A DNA stretch of 64,000 bases from Prosthecobacter debontii (lineage in GTDB: Bacteria > Verrucomicrobiota > Verrucomicrobiia > Verrucomicrobiales > Verrucomicrobiaceae), in the NCBI RefSeq assembly GCF_900167535.1, contig NZ_FUYE01000007.1:62001-126000 (forward strand), in the 5' to 3' direction. The position numbers and the translations under genes are program-made. This document shows, in pieces, positions 43,303-52,678 of the stretch; the first letter of the stretch is position 1, and the number at the start of each line of letters is the position of its first letter. The notes under the pieces are model-generated. The model was not told the DNA's origin and did no database searches. It saw only the letters and a list, made by a program, of their open reading frames with translations.

Positions 43303-44571
43303 ATGAAAAGCGTTCACTTCAACTTTCAGCGTCACCTTTCCCGTCGAGCGCTCTTGCGGGGGGCTGGAATTAGCCTCGGCCTGCCTCTTCTGGATGCCAT
43401 GACGCCGGCTTTTGCCGCAGTGCAGGAGAGCCGCACGGCCAAACGTTTCGTGGGAGTCAGCATGGCTTTGGGGCTGCACAATCCCAATCTCGTGCCGGAG
43501 ACCGCAGGGCGGGACTACAAACCCTCACGCTACCTCACCAGCCTCCAAGATCTGCGCGGTGATTTCACCGTGGTTTCCGGTTCTTCTCACCCCGGTGTGA
43601 CTGGAGGGCATACGGCGGAGGGTAGCATCTTTTCGGCCTGCCCCAATCAACGCGGTGCCACCTCTCGCAACACGATCTCCTTGGACCAGCTCATGGCCAA
43701 ACATCTGGGGCATGAAACACGTTTCCCATCTCTGGTGCTGAACACCAACAGCCAGACGAGCCCCTCTTACACGGAAAATGGCTCCATGATCCCGGCGGAA
43801 AACAGCGCCATGCGCCTGTTCACCCGCTTGTTCGTCAATGATTCTCCGGCAGAGCAGGACCGCCAGGCTGAACTGATCCGCCGTGGACGCAGCGTCATGG
43901 ATGTCGTCGGCATCGAAGCCAAGAGCCTCCAGCGGGAACTGGGCGCCGCGGATCGTGACAAGCTGGATGCTTGGTTCACCAGCATTCGTGAGCTTGAACA
44001 GCGCTTGGTGGCCAATGAGGAATGGATTCACCGGCCCAAGCCGAAGGTGGCGATGCAACCACCCACCAACATCCCGCGTGACAACGAGGTGGCCGTGGAT
44101 GGCATCTTTCTCGACATCGTCCACATGGCGCTGGCCACGGATTCGACTCGTTTTGTGACTCTCCACATCACTGGCAATTCCGTGCAAGGCATTGAGGGCG
44201 TGGATGAAAGTTATCACAACCTCAGTCACCATGGCATGGACGATGAAAAACTCGCTCAGTTGGCCATCGTCGAGCAAGGCGTGATCAATCAATGGGGAGG
44301 CTTCCTACGCAAGCTGAAGGCGGACAAGATGCTGGATGAAACAATGGTCATCCTGACCTCGAACCTGGGTAACGCCTCCTCCCATGATAACAAAAACATG
44401 CCGATGCTCTTCGCCGGTGGTGGCTTTAAACACGGGCAGCATCTCGCCTTCGACCAAAAGGATAACTACCCGCTGCCCAACCTCTACCTCAGCACGCTTC
44501 AGCGTCTCGGGCTCGAAGAGGAGAGGTTTGCCACCAGCACCTCCACCATGACGGGGTTGGAGGTGGCTTAA
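43303..44571 (+). CDS. DUF1552 family secreted protein
   Basis: 422 residues, start FNFQRHLSRRALLRGAGISLG with a twin-arginine-type leader. DUF1552 landmarks: FVGVSMALGLHNPNLVPE near the N-terminus, SSHPGVTGGHTAEGSIF, SLDQLMAKHLG, the YHNLSHHGMDDEK stretch and ILTSNLGNASSHDNKNMPML. Function not established; the fold is thought to be alkaline-phosphatase-like. It forms a two-gene operon with the DUF1592 cytochrome just upstream, the usual arrangement in this phylum. Confidence 0.9.
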   Translation: MKSVHFNFQRHLSRRALLRGAGISLGLPLLDAMTPAFAAVQESRTAKRFVGVSMALGLHNPNLVPETAGRDYKPSRYLTSLQDLRGDFTVVSGSSHPGVTGGHTAEGSIFSACPNQRGATSRNTISLDQLMAKHLGHETRFPSLVLNTNSQTSPSYTENGSMIPAENSAMRLFTRLFVNDSPAEQDRQAELIRRGRSVMDVVGIEAKSLQRELGAADRDKLDAWFTSIRELEQRLVANEEWIHRPKPKVAMQPPTNIPRDNEVAVDGIFLDIVHMALATDSTRFVTLHITGNSVQGIEGVDESYHNLSHHGMDDEKLAQLAIVEQGVINQWGGFLRKLKADKMLDETMVILTSNLGNASSHDNKNMPMLFAGGGFKHGQHLAFDQKDNYPLPNLYLSTLQRLGLEEERFATSTSTMTGLEVA

Positions 44572-44625
44572 AGCCCATTCTCGCACTTGTGTGGCTGCTC
44601 AGGTCGCATCATAGCTTGCGAGGAA

Positions 44626-45258
44626 ATGCATTATTTCATCACTGGAACGGACACCGACGCAGGCAAGACCTACGTCACTTGCTTGCTCGTCGAGGCCTTG
44701 AGACGGGCGGGTCATGCCGCCGTGGGCTATAAACCTTTCGCTTGTGGAGATCGCATCGACGCCCACGCCCTCCGCCAAGCCAGTGAGGACGCGCTGACGC
44801 TGGAAGAAATCAATCCCGTGTATCTCAAGGTGCCTGCATCCCCCTATGCAGCCGCTCTGCTGGAAAACAAAACCGTGGATGTCGAGACCGCTCGACAGGG
44901 ATTTTACTCCCTCGCCGCCCGTTTTTCCCATGTTCTGGTGGAGGGGGCCGGGGGCTGGGAAGTGCCTCTGGAGGGCAAGCGAACGATGGCCGACTTTGCC
45001 GCAGATCTGGGTCTGCCCGTCATCTTGGTGGTCAATAACCGCCTGGGCTGCCTGAATCACACGCTGCTGACCGTGAAAAACATCCAGGCCCGTGGGCTGA
45101 CTTGTGCGGGAATCATCCTGAATCATGCTCAGGACGAGCGGGATCTCGCCAGCATCTCCAACCGCATGATCTTAGATAATTTTCTCAACATTCCTGTCCT
45201 CTCGGAGGTCATGCATGCGGAGTCACAAATGGATTGGCCAGCAGATTTACCCCTATAA
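44626..45258 (+). CDS. bioD: dethiobiotin synthetase
   Basis: 210 residues from MHYFITGTDTDAGKT, the canonical BioD start with its P-loop at residues 7-15. The frame is open 13 codons earlier but without homology. Other conserved parts are GYKPFACGDR, VEGAGGWEVPL and VVNNRLGCLNHTLLT. It catalyses ATP- and CO2-dependent closure of the ureido ring from 7,8-diaminopelargonate to dethiobiotin in the cytoplasm. No other biotin genes are in the window. Confidence 0.9.
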   Translation: MHYFITGTDTDAGKTYVTCLLVEALRRAGHAAVGYKPFACGDRIDAHALRQASEDALTLEEINPVYLKVPASPYAAALLENKTVDVETARQGFYSLAARFSHVLVEGAGGWEVPLEGKRTMADFAADLGLPVILVVNNRLGCLNHTLLTVKNIQARGLTCAGIILNHAQDERDLASISNRMILDNFLNIPVLSEVMHAESQMDWPADLPL

Positions 45259-45373
45259 AGATTGTCACATGTGAACTAATTTGGTGTAAGTACTGATGGA
45301 CACCTGCTGAAAAGCTTGATTTCCACGCAGCGGTCCCGATGATGCCACCTCTTATTCCCATCGCTCAACCTCG

Positions 45374-46096
45374 ATGAAATTTGCCATTTTCGGAGACATC
45401 CACGCTAACTTGGAGGCCCTGCAGACTGTTCTGTGGGACGCCCAAGAGCAGGGCTGTGCCAATTACGTTTGCCTCGGTGACATCGTTGGTTATGCCGCGA
45501 ATCCGGTGGAATGCCTGGAAACCGTGCGCCAGATGGGATGCCCTGTCGTCCGCGGCAACCACGATGAAGGCGCTGCGAGTGACAGCACGCTGGATGAGCT
45601 GAATCCCCTGGCTCAGGCCGCTCTCCTCTGGACCCGCCAACAGCTCAACGATGATCAGCGCCAGTGGCTGCGTGAATTGAAGCTGGTCCGTCAGGTGCGG
45701 GACTTTACCATCGTTCACTCCACACTCGATTCACCCGGTGCCTGGGGATATGTGACCAATCGCTTCGATGCGATGGCCAGCTTCAGCTACCAGTTTACTC
45801 AAGTTTGCTTCTATGGACACACCCATGTGCCACGCATCTTTGAAAAGGACGATTCCGTCCGTGCTGCCCGTGGCAACGATGTGACTCTTCAGCGCGGCGT
45901 GAAGTACTTCGTCAACGTAGGCAGCGTCGGTCAGCCCCGCGACGGAGACTGGCGTGCTGCCTATGCCATCTACGATGTGCAGGCGCAGACGATTTCCATC
46001 CGCCGTCTGGAATATGACATCCAGACCGCCCAGGATAAGATCCGGGCTGCCGGATTGCCCTCCCTCCTTGCCGAGCGTTTGGCTCTGGGTAAATGA
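45374..46096 (+). CDS. metallophosphoesterase (calcineurin-like, YfcE-type)
   Basis: 240 residues with the full set of phosphoesterase motifs: FGDIHANLEAL, CLGDIVGYAANP, VRGNHDEG, IVHSTLD and YGHTHVP, which together bind two metal ions. Cytoplasmic, acting on an unknown phosphodiester or phosphomonoester. Its stop overlaps the start of the next gene by 4 bases (ATGA), so it is translationally coupled with the glycosyltransferase. Confidence 0.88.
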   Translation: MKFAIFGDIHANLEALQTVLWDAQEQGCANYVCLGDIVGYAANPVECLETVRQMGCPVVRGNHDEGAASDSTLDELNPLAQAALLWTRQQLNDDQRQWLRELKLVRQVRDFTIVHSTLDSPGAWGYVTNRFDAMASFSYQFTQVCFYGHTHVPRIFEKDDSVRAARGNDVTLQRGVKYFVNVGSVGQPRDGDWRAAYAIYDVQAQTISIRRLEYDIQTAQDKIRAAGLPSLLAERLALGK

Positions 46097-47112
46097 TGAG
46101 CATGCAGGGTTTACCATCGCTGGCGGACTTTCGTTCCGCCATGATTGTGAAACCTAGTTCGCTTGGTGATATCGTCCACACTCTGCCTGCGGTCTGGGCC
46201 ATCAAGCAAGCGTTCCCAGATCTCAAGCTGCGCTGGCTCGCCAATACGGAGTGGACCCCACTGCTTCATGGGGCGCCTCTTCTGGAGGAAGTCATTTCAT
46301 TCCCCCGCAAGCAATGCCGTGGGCTCGGAGGCCCCCTAGTGATGCGACGCTGGGCCAAGGGCTGGCGGCGTTTACCTCGTGAAGAGCCGGAGATCGTTTT
46401 GGATTTCCAGGGCCTGCTCCGCAGCGGCTATCTTTCACGCAGCCGGGGATCGCGTCCCGTCATTGGGCTATCAGATTCACGGGAAGGAGCCCGCTGGTTT
46501 CACGATCACATCGTGCCCGTCGATGCAGGAGCCCATGCAGTCGATCGTTACTTAGCCATTCCTCGTGCTTTTGGCATCTCGGTGAATCCAGAACATTTGG
46601 TTTTTCCCCTGGCGCAGGGGCACAAGCCAGAAGGTTGGCCAGAGCGCGATGACCTCATCATCGTCCACCCATGGTCACGTGGCGAAGGCAAGTCTTTGAG
46701 CCCTCAGATGTTAGAAGTTCTCTGTGCCGCGTTAGCCCCCCTGCCTGTCATTTTAGTCGGCATGCCCAATGGAGCCCCCATTCCTCAGGGACCCAACGTG
46801 ACGGATTTCAGCGGCCGCACGAGTTTGGCCGAGTTGGTTTGGGTGCTTCGGCAGGCACGATTTGTAGCGAGCGTGGACAGCGGCCCCATGCACATCGCGG
46901 CAGCCGTCAATGATCACACCCTGGGCATTCACACCTGGAGTGACCCCCGCAAAGTCGGTCCTTACAATCCCCGCGCCTGGGTTTGGAAAGCGGGACGGAT
47001 AGCGCCTCGCACGGGATTCCAACCGCAGGAGTGCGTGTCTGAACAGGTCCCCGAAGCCGCAGATATGCAGCAGATGGCTGCCTTTATCCGGAACTTCGGA
47101 GAGAAGCATTGA
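46093..47112 (+). CDS. glycosyltransferase family 9 (heptosyltransferase-like)
   Basis: 339 residues. The N-terminal half has VKPSSLGDIVHTLPAVWAIK, the classic ADP-heptose:LPS heptosyltransferase motif. The C-terminal half has IIVHPWSRGEGKSL and the donor-site motif VASVDSGPMHIAAA. It likely adds a sugar to lipopolysaccharide core on the cytoplasmic face of the inner membrane. An internal ATG 16 codons on would begin at MIVKPSS, but the 4-base overlap with the phosphoesterase gene supports the longer start. Confidence 0.85.
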   Translation: MMSMQGLPSLADFRSAMIVKPSSLGDIVHTLPAVWAIKQAFPDLKLRWLANTEWTPLLHGAPLLEEVISFPRKQCRGLGGPLVMRRWAKGWRRLPREEPEIVLDFQGLLRSGYLSRSRGSRPVIGLSDSREGARWFHDHIVPVDAGAHAVDRYLAIPRAFGISVNPEHLVFPLAQGHKPEGWPERDDLIIVHPWSRGEGKSLSPQMLEVLCAALAPLPVILVGMPNGAPIPQGPNVTDFSGRTSLAELVWVLRQARFVASVDSGPMHIAAAVNDHTLGIHTWSDPRKVGPYNPRAWVWKAGRIAPRTGFQPQECVSEQVPEAADMQQMAAFIRNFGEKH

Positions 47113-47182
47113 CAACGTTCGTGCGGATTTCTAAACTTGTCTCGTTATTCAACTGCACCCGGGACGTGGAGGTTATCACTCA

Positions 47183-47422
47183 ATGAGGAACGACGAATTT
47201 GAAGAGCCAAGGCGTGGCAGCCCTGCGCTACACTCCGAGAAGATCATGACGGACAGGAAAATTTTCTTCCTGGATCTCAAAGAGAATGAGCGTGGTCGTG
47301 TGATCAAAATCACCGAAGACGTGCGCGGCCGCCGAGACACCATCATGCTTCCTCTGGAAGCGGCCGATGAGTTTCTGGATGCCCTCCAGCGTATCCTGGA
47401 AGTGGAGCGCGATCTGCAATAG
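47183..47422 (+). CDS. PUR-family DNA/RNA-binding protein
   Basis: 79 residues. The core [19 protein letters not shown], then [13 protein letters not shown] and an amphipathic helix [14 protein letters not shown], is the single PUR repeat (DUF3276-type) known from Bacteroidetes, spirochaetes and Verrucomicrobia. These small proteins dimerise and bind single-stranded nucleic acid. It sits 42 bases upstream of the protein kinase gene and could be co-transcribed with it. Confidence 0.85.
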   Translation: MRNDEFEEPRRGSPALHSEKIMTDRKIFFLDLKENERGRVIKITEDVRGRRDTIMLPLEAADEFLDALQRILEVERDLQ

Positions 47423-47463
47423 CTCCGCAGCACAACCTTGCCTCGCATCTTCCTTCCCTCTCC

Positions 47464-49488
47464 ATGACCGAGGAAGAAATCTTTCATGCGGTCTTGGAGC
47501 AAGATGACCCGCAGGAAAGACGGCGTATCCTGGAAGAACACGCATCCCAAGACCCGGTTCTGCATCGGCGTGTCGAGGCTCTTTTAGCCTCGCTGGAGGC
47601 TGATTTCATGCATGTGCACCTTCAGCCTCCTACGGAAGTCCTTGCGAATCCCCCTGCCGAACCCGAAAACCGCGAGATCGGTCCTTATAAGCTTCTACAG
47701 CAGATCGGTGAGGGTGGTTTCGGCATCGTCTGGATGGCGGAGCAAACCCAGCCGGTTCAGCGCAAAGTCGCGCTCAAGATCATCAAGGCGGGCATGGACA
47801 GCAAAGAGGTGATCGCCCGCTTCGAGCAGGAGCGGCAGGCGCTCGCGCTCATGGATCATCCGAATATCGCCCGAGTTTTGGATGCCGGCACCACCACAGC
47901 AGGCAAGCCGTTCTTCGTCATGGAACTCGTGCGCGGTGTGCCTATCACGCGCTTTGCAGATGAACACCTGCTGACCCCGCAAGATCGCCTGAGCCTTTTC
48001 ATCAAGGTCTGCCGCGCCGTGCAGCACGCGCACATGAAGGGGGTCATCCACCGGGACCTCAAACCCTCCAATATTCTGGTGACTCTGCATGATGGCGTGC
48101 CAGTGCCTAAGGTCATCGACTTTGGCGTGGCCAAAGCCATGCAGCGGCGGCTGACGGACAAGACCCTATTCACTCACTTTGAGCAGATGGTGGGCACTCC
48201 CCTCTACATGGCACCCGAGCAAGCCGAGTTGAGTGGGCTGGATATCGATACCCGCTGTGACATCTATGCCCTGGGGGTGTTGCTTTACGAGTTGCTAACC
48301 GGCCATACCCCCTTCAGCCAGGAGGAGCTGATGCGTGCAGGGTTCGATGAAATGCGCCGCCTCATCCGCGAGCGTGAGCCCAAGAAACCCTCCACACTTC
48401 TGAAAACCCTGGCGGCCGCCACGGTCAGCACCGTGGCCGGACATCGGCAGAGTGAACCTCCCAAGCTCATCGGCTTGCTGCGTGGCGATCTCGATTGGAT
48501 CGTCATGAAGGCCATGGAAAAAGACCGCCGCCGCCGCTATGAAACGGCCAGCGCCTTAGCCGACGATCTCCAACGACACTTGGATCATGAACCCGTCCTG
48601 GCTCGTCCGCCCAGCACGGCATACCGGCTGCAAAAACTGCTGCAAAAGAATCGCGCAGCTTTCATCACCATCACCTTGGTCGCACTCTCTCTCCTTGCCG
48701 GGCTGGCCGTTTCCACGACTCTTTATGTTAGGCTGCGGGTGGAAAAAGCCCAACGCACCGTCGAAGCTGCTCAGTTTGCCATCATGAGCGGTGAAGATGA
48801 GTGGATCACTGCCGCCATTCGTGAATGCGGTTCCGCCGGTGTGCCTCAAACGTTCATCGGCCTTCTCCTGGCCGAACAACATTTGATACAAGGCCGCGTG
48901 GAAGAAGCCATCTCCACGCTGGAAGATCTGGTTCACGAAGCCCCGAAAAGCATTCCTGCCCGTGCCCTCTTGGCGACAGCGCATGATCTGGTGGACGATA
49001 AACGTGGTTACACCCGCGTCATGGCTTCTCTGGCCGAAGCCCAGCCCAAAGAGCGTGAGGACTATCTCATCCTAGGCCACGCTCTCAGCCATAGTGAAGA
49101 TGCCCGCGAACGCCAACGCGGAGTGGATTATATGGTCCATGCCATCCAAAAAATGCGCGACTCGCCCATGGCTCGAGTACTTTTGGCCGAAGCCCGCACC
49201 CGCCAAGCTGTTCATGCTCATAGCCTCGAAGAGATTCAGGAAGCCATTGCCGACATCAACGCCGCTCGCGGATGGCAGCGGCACGGCATCGCCGTCCTCG
49301 CCATCAGCGCCTGGGCCCACGCGGTCGGCGCTCAGATCGCCCAAGAAAAGAGTCAGCCAGCACTAAGTCAGCAATACCTCGCCATTTCCCAAACCGATGG
49401 AGAGCAACTCGCGACCTTCACCAGCTATTATGCCGAGAAATACTTGAAGCTCCAGAAGGCGATCTTTTCGGAGATGGGTAAACCTTGA
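47464..49488 (+). CDS. membrane-anchored serine/threonine protein kinase with TPR-like periplasmic part
   Basis: 674 residues. The N-terminal helical stretch (1-72) precedes a complete Hanks-type kinase domain: GEGGFG loop (82-87), K105 in [14 protein letters not shown] (196-203, catalytic D198), DFGVAK (219-224), and MAPEQAE (249-255). After the kinase comes one membrane helix ([19 protein letters not shown]). The C-terminal ~230 residues consist of helical repeats ([23 protein letters not shown]), likely TPRs outside the membrane. The architecture matches the abundant sensor kinases of Planctomycetes/Verrucomicrobia. Active-site residues are intact. Confidence 0.9.
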   Translation: MTEEEIFHAVLEQDDPQERRRILEEHASQDPVLHRRVEALLASLEADFMHVHLQPPTEVLANPPAEPENREIGPYKLLQQIGEGGFGIVWMAEQTQPVQRKVALKIIKAGMDSKEVIARFEQERQALALMDHPNIARVLDAGTTTAGKPFFVMELVRGVPITRFADEHLLTPQDRLSLFIKVCRAVQHAHMKGVIHRDLKPSNILVTLHDGVPVPKVIDFGVAKAMQRRLTDKTLFTHFEQMVGTPLYMAPEQAELSGLDIDTRCDIYALGVLLYELLTGHTPFSQEELMRAGFDEMRRLIREREPKKPSTLLKTLAAATVSTVAGHRQSEPPKLIGLLRGDLDWIVMKAMEKDRRRRYETASALADDLQRHLDHEPVLARPPSTAYRLQKLLQKNRAAFITITLVALSLLAGLAVSTTLYVRLRVEKAQRTVEAAQFAIMSGEDEWITAAIRECGSAGVPQTFIGLLLAEQHLIQGRVEEAISTLEDLVHEAPKSIPARALLATAHDLVDDKRGYTRVMASLAEAQPKEREDYLILGHALSHSEDARERQRGVDYMVHAIQKMRDSPMARVLLAEARTRQAVHAHSLEEIQEAIADINAARGWQRHGIAVLAISAWAHAVGAQIAQEKSQPALSQQYLAISQTDGEQLATFTSYYAEKYLKLQKAIFSEMGKP

Positions 49489-49602
49489 CTTGATTCTATC
49501 GAACCTCCGACGAGCCCCATGTTTTTGACTTCGCAGACGTAATCAGCAAGTCATGAACCCACTCTTGATGAACTCCTGCCCCTTCCCCCCCTATACCGAG
49601 GC

Positions 49603-50328
49603 ATGAGCAGTGAAACTCGCCACCGAGGCGCTCACTCGAATGATGCTGAACTTTTCTCGCGAGATAAGCTCCCCGTCCTGAAACAAGCGGTGGCAGATCT
49701 TTCTTGGTTGTTGAGTCGTGGTTACGCTCGGCCCTCCGGCTTGAAGCTCGTTGGTGATCGTTATTCGCTGATCGAGAGACAACGTGTGGCTGTTGGCCGA
49801 GCTGCTTGTGCAGATGCCAACCTAGTAAGACGTCAGCATCATCATAGCCCAGCCAAGCAAATCCAAGGTCGGCGCGTCTGCATTGATGGTTTTAATTTGT
49901 TGGTGACCTTAGAGACACTGCTCGGAGGCGGCGTTCTTCTGCTTTGTCGAGATGGGTGCGTACGCGATATGTCGAGCGTGCATGGTTCGTATCACGCCGT
50001 TGCGGAGACAGATCGAGCGATCTTAATGGCAGCAGAATATTTACAGGCCTTGGAGATCCGTTCCGCACACTGGCTTCTCGACAGCCCGGTATCAAACAGT
50101 GGGCGTTTGGCGCAGCGGTTGCGTGATCTCGCGGAAGAGCGTCGCTGGCCGTGGACAGTGGAAACGGTGCTCAGTCCAGATGCCGTGCTCAAACAAACCA
50201 AAGAAGCCATCGTTATCACTTCTGATGCGATCATTCTCGATCATGCGCAGGCTTGGTATAACCTGGCGGCAGAGATTATCGTCCATTCTCCAACTCCCTT
50301 CTCCTGGTTAATGGATTTGCGCAGCTGA
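49603..50328 (+). CDS. DUF434/DUF5616 domain protein
   Basis: 241 residues. The N-terminal part (LKQAVADLSWLLSRGYARPS, then RQRVAVGRAACAD) fits DUF434. The second part has VCIDGFNLLVTLETLLGGG, LLLCRDGCVRD and VVITSDAI-like acidic strands, matching the C-terminal DUF5616 nuclease-like region with its DGFN and TSDAI acidic residues. It resembles a PIN/NYN-type fold, so nuclease activity is possible but unproven. No leader; cytoplasmic. Single gene. Confidence 0.78.
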   Translation: MSSETRHRGAHSNDAELFSRDKLPVLKQAVADLSWLLSRGYARPSGLKLVGDRYSLIERQRVAVGRAACADANLVRRQHHHSPAKQIQGRRVCIDGFNLLVTLETLLGGGVLLLCRDGCVRDMSSVHGSYHAVAETDRAILMAAEYLQALEIRSAHWLLDSPVSNSGRLAQRLRDLAEERRWPWTVETVLSPDAVLKQTKEAIVITSDAIILDHAQAWYNLAAEIIVHSPTPFSWLMDLRS

Positions 50329-50393
50329 TTCTTGGATGAAAAAACAAAAGCGCATGAGAGTGTGTTGACATAGCTGCATCAGCCTTTCCCATC

Positions 50394-51068
50394 ATGGCTT
50401 CCATCACCCCAGTTGCCACACTCCGCACCTGCTACACCGATAAGTTTGGCGTGCCGCGCCAGCCCGGCTTGGTGCCTGCCGCTTGGGGCATTGTCGAGTT
50501 TGAACCGGCGTTCCGGCGAGCTGAAGCCGTGCGTGGCATCGAGGAGTTCAGCCACCTTTGGTTGATCACCCAATTTCATTTGGTGACGGAAGAGCCTGTT
50601 TCGTTGACGGTACGCCCGCCCAAACTAGGCGGCAATGAACGCAAAGGGGTCTTCGCTACCCGGGCACCTTTTCGCCCGAATCGTCTAACTCTGAGCGTGG
50701 TTAAACTGGATCGCGTGGAACTGGAGGGCGAGGAAGCACCCCGGCTCTTTGTCTCCGGCGTGGATCTGGTGGATGGCACCCCCATCTTCGACATCAAACC
50801 CTACGTGCGTTATGCCGACTCCCTCCCTGAGGCCTACAGCGCCTTTGCCAATGAGGCCCCTGTGACGGTGCCGGTGATGTGGGACTGTGAAACGGCGGCT
50901 CCCGAGGACGTGCGCTTGATCGTGGATCAATCCCTGGCTCAGCAACCCCAGCCGGCTTACCATGGGGACGGTGAGCGTGAATACGTCACCGAGATCGCCG
51001 GTTGGCGAGTGCGTTGGTTGGCACGAGACGATTGCGCCAGCGTGACTTCCTGCGAGAGGGTGGCTTGA
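50394..51068 (+). CDS. trmO: tRNA (N6-threonylcarbamoyladenosine-37) methyltransferase TrmO
   Basis: 224 residues. The TrmO (TsaA/YaeB) beta-barrel is clear: ATLRTCYTDKFGVPRQPGL, FSHLWLITQFHL, RPPKLGGNERKGVFATRAPF, RPNRLTLSVVKL and VDGTPIFDIKPYVRYAD. It uses S-adenosylmethionine to methylate t6A37 in tRNA, aiding decoding. The C-terminal region is present but ends in a short, poorly conserved tail. Cytoplasmic, apparently single gene. Confidence 0.9.
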   Translation: MASITPVATLRTCYTDKFGVPRQPGLVPAAWGIVEFEPAFRRAEAVRGIEEFSHLWLITQFHLVTEEPVSLTVRPPKLGGNERKGVFATRAPFRPNRLTLSVVKLDRVELEGEEAPRLFVSGVDLVDGTPIFDIKPYVRYADSLPEAYSAFANEAPVTVPVMWDCETAAPEDVRLIVDQSLAQQPQPAYHGDGEREYVTEIAGWRVRWLARDDCASVTSCERVA

Positions 51069-51133
51069 TTCCGTGCCGCATCGCTTGCATGTGAACACAC
51101 CGCTCCGGCGGTTCCGTTCCCTTTCCATCTTTC

Positions 51134-52012
51134 ATGCCTTCGTCTGATCTTCCCATCCGTGCAGCGACTGAAACCGCCATCGCTCATGGCATCACACCTG
51201 ATCGCTGCGACATCCTGCAGGACAGCAGCACGCTGGTCTTGCGCCTCACGGATACCTTGGTGGCCCGTGTGGTGCAGGATCAAGACGGCCCAAGGCAAGG
51301 AACGGAATGGTTCGCCCGGGAGAATGCGATTGCGCATCATCTGACCATGCATGGCGCGCCAGTCATTCCCCTGCATCCAGACCTGCCGCCGGGGCCGCAT
51401 GAACACCTGGGTTATCCGGTCAATTTTTGGCAATTCGTCACCCGCATCGAGGCTGAACCCGAGCCGCGAGAGATTGGCCGCACCTTGCAGCAGTGCCATG
51501 CGGTGATGCGCCATTTCCCAGAGCCTTTGCCCAAGCTGGCCATCATCACAGAGAGCCTCGCGATGCTGAAGATGCTCGAGGAACGAGCCCTATTGCCACC
51601 AGACATCCTGGAGCTTCTGCATCACCACCTGACAACGTCACTGACCTGTCTAGAACCTTTTCCCCATCAGTCCCTGCATGGAGATGCCCACATCGGCAAT
51701 CTAATGAATACCACCCAGGGCCTGCTCTGGACGGATTGGGAAGACACCTTTGCCGGCCCCGTGGAGTGGGATGTGGCTTCCATCATCTGGAATGCCAAAC
51801 TCCTCGAAGGTGATGAAGCGACGGTGCATCAGATTCTAGCGGCCTATCAAGAAGCCGGGGGACTGATTCATGATGAGGCCTTGCAGCAATGCCTCATCGC
51901 CAGAGCAGCGGTCGTCACGGCGTGGTATCCCCTCCTCTATCCCAACCCGAATGAAGACCGCCAGACAAAGCTGCGTCAGCGTATCGAATGGCTGAAGGCG
52001 ATCAGACTTTGA
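51134..52012 (+). CDS. APH-family phosphotransferase (small-molecule kinase-like)
   Basis: 292 residues. The catalytic motif LHGDAHIGNLM and the metal-binding LLWTDWEDTFAGPVEWDVAS are the standard APH/choline-kinase signatures. The nucleotide-binding N-lobe is short. The substrate may be an aminoglycoside, a sugar or another hydroxylated metabolite; a resistance function should not be assumed. It is convergent with a secreted-protein gene, three bases apart. Confidence 0.82.
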   Translation: MPSSDLPIRAATETAIAHGITPDRCDILQDSSTLVLRLTDTLVARVVQDQDGPRQGTEWFARENAIAHHLTMHGAPVIPLHPDLPPGPHEHLGYPVNFWQFVTRIEAEPEPREIGRTLQQCHAVMRHFPEPLPKLAIITESLAMLKMLEERALLPPDILELLHHHLTTSLTCLEPFPHQSLHGDAHIGNLMNTTQGLLWTDWEDTFAGPVEWDVASIIWNAKLLEGDEATVHQILAAYQEAGGLIHDEALQQCLIARAAVVTAWYPLLYPNPNEDRQTKLRQRIEWLKAIRL

Positions 52013-52015
52013 AGG

Positions 52016-52609
52016 TTATTTCAACCCAGGAATCAAATTCGGATTGTAAGTCGAGCCTTGGGAAACCTGGATGACCGTAAAGCGCACTTTGGTAGGGAAG
52101 AACTTTTCGTGATCGGGGCGCTTGTGGGCATGGCCCTTGCCGCCGCTGTTGTCCTTGATCACGAGATGCATCTCCTTGATGCCTTCACTCCAAATGATGT
52201 TGTCGTTTTGCCAAAAGCTGGTCATGGGCACGTCCTTCTCGTAGAGACCTGGTTTGGTATAGACCCCGGCATTGAAGCATCCATACCCGTGGTCTTGGCC
52301 TTTGTAAGGGATGTAGCAAATGCTCCAGGTCGTAGGCTCATCCCCCGTCGGCTTTTCCAGCACCTCCAAACGCAGGTGCACGGTGCCATTGCGATAATCC
52401 ACGGGGGAGGTCCAGTCCTTGGGACGCTCGGGATTGATCCGATCACTTTTCACATAATAATGCGAAGGGTTTGGCTTGGCGTTGTCTGCCTGCTCCTTCG
52501 TGAAAGGGAAGGTAACATCAAACAGGACGAACTGCTCGGCTTGAGCGGATGAACCTGCCATCAGAGCGAGCGCCAGAATGGCCCGACGAAGTGTGTGGGA
52601 GAAAACCAT
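52016..52609 (-). CDS. secreted hypothetical protein
   Basis: 197 residues starting at MVFSHTLRRAILALALMAGSS, a signal peptide; the longer in-frame start adds 15 residues before it. The mature part is rich in aromatic strands (FVLFDVTFPFTKEQAD, HYYVKSDRINPERPKDW, STYNPNLIPG), consistent with a beta-sandwich carbohydrate-binding-like fold. I cannot name the family. The leftward gene pair with DUF1501 upstream may be co-transcribed. Confidence 0.68.
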   Translation of the reverse strand: MVFSHTLRRAILALALMAGSSAQAEQFVLFDVTFPFTKEQADNAKPNPSHYYVKSDRINPERPKDWTSPVDYRNGTVHLRLEVLEKPTGDEPTTWSICYIPYKGQDHGYGCFNAGVYTKPGLYEKDVPMTSFWQNDNIIWSEGIKEMHLVIKDNSGGKGHAHKRPDHEKFFPTKVRFTVIQVSQGSTYNPNLIPGLK

Positions 52610-52678
52610 GGTGCCTAGCAAACATCGTCCTGAACCCACTTGGCAAGCCTGCAAAATAGGTCACCCACATGAAAGCAC

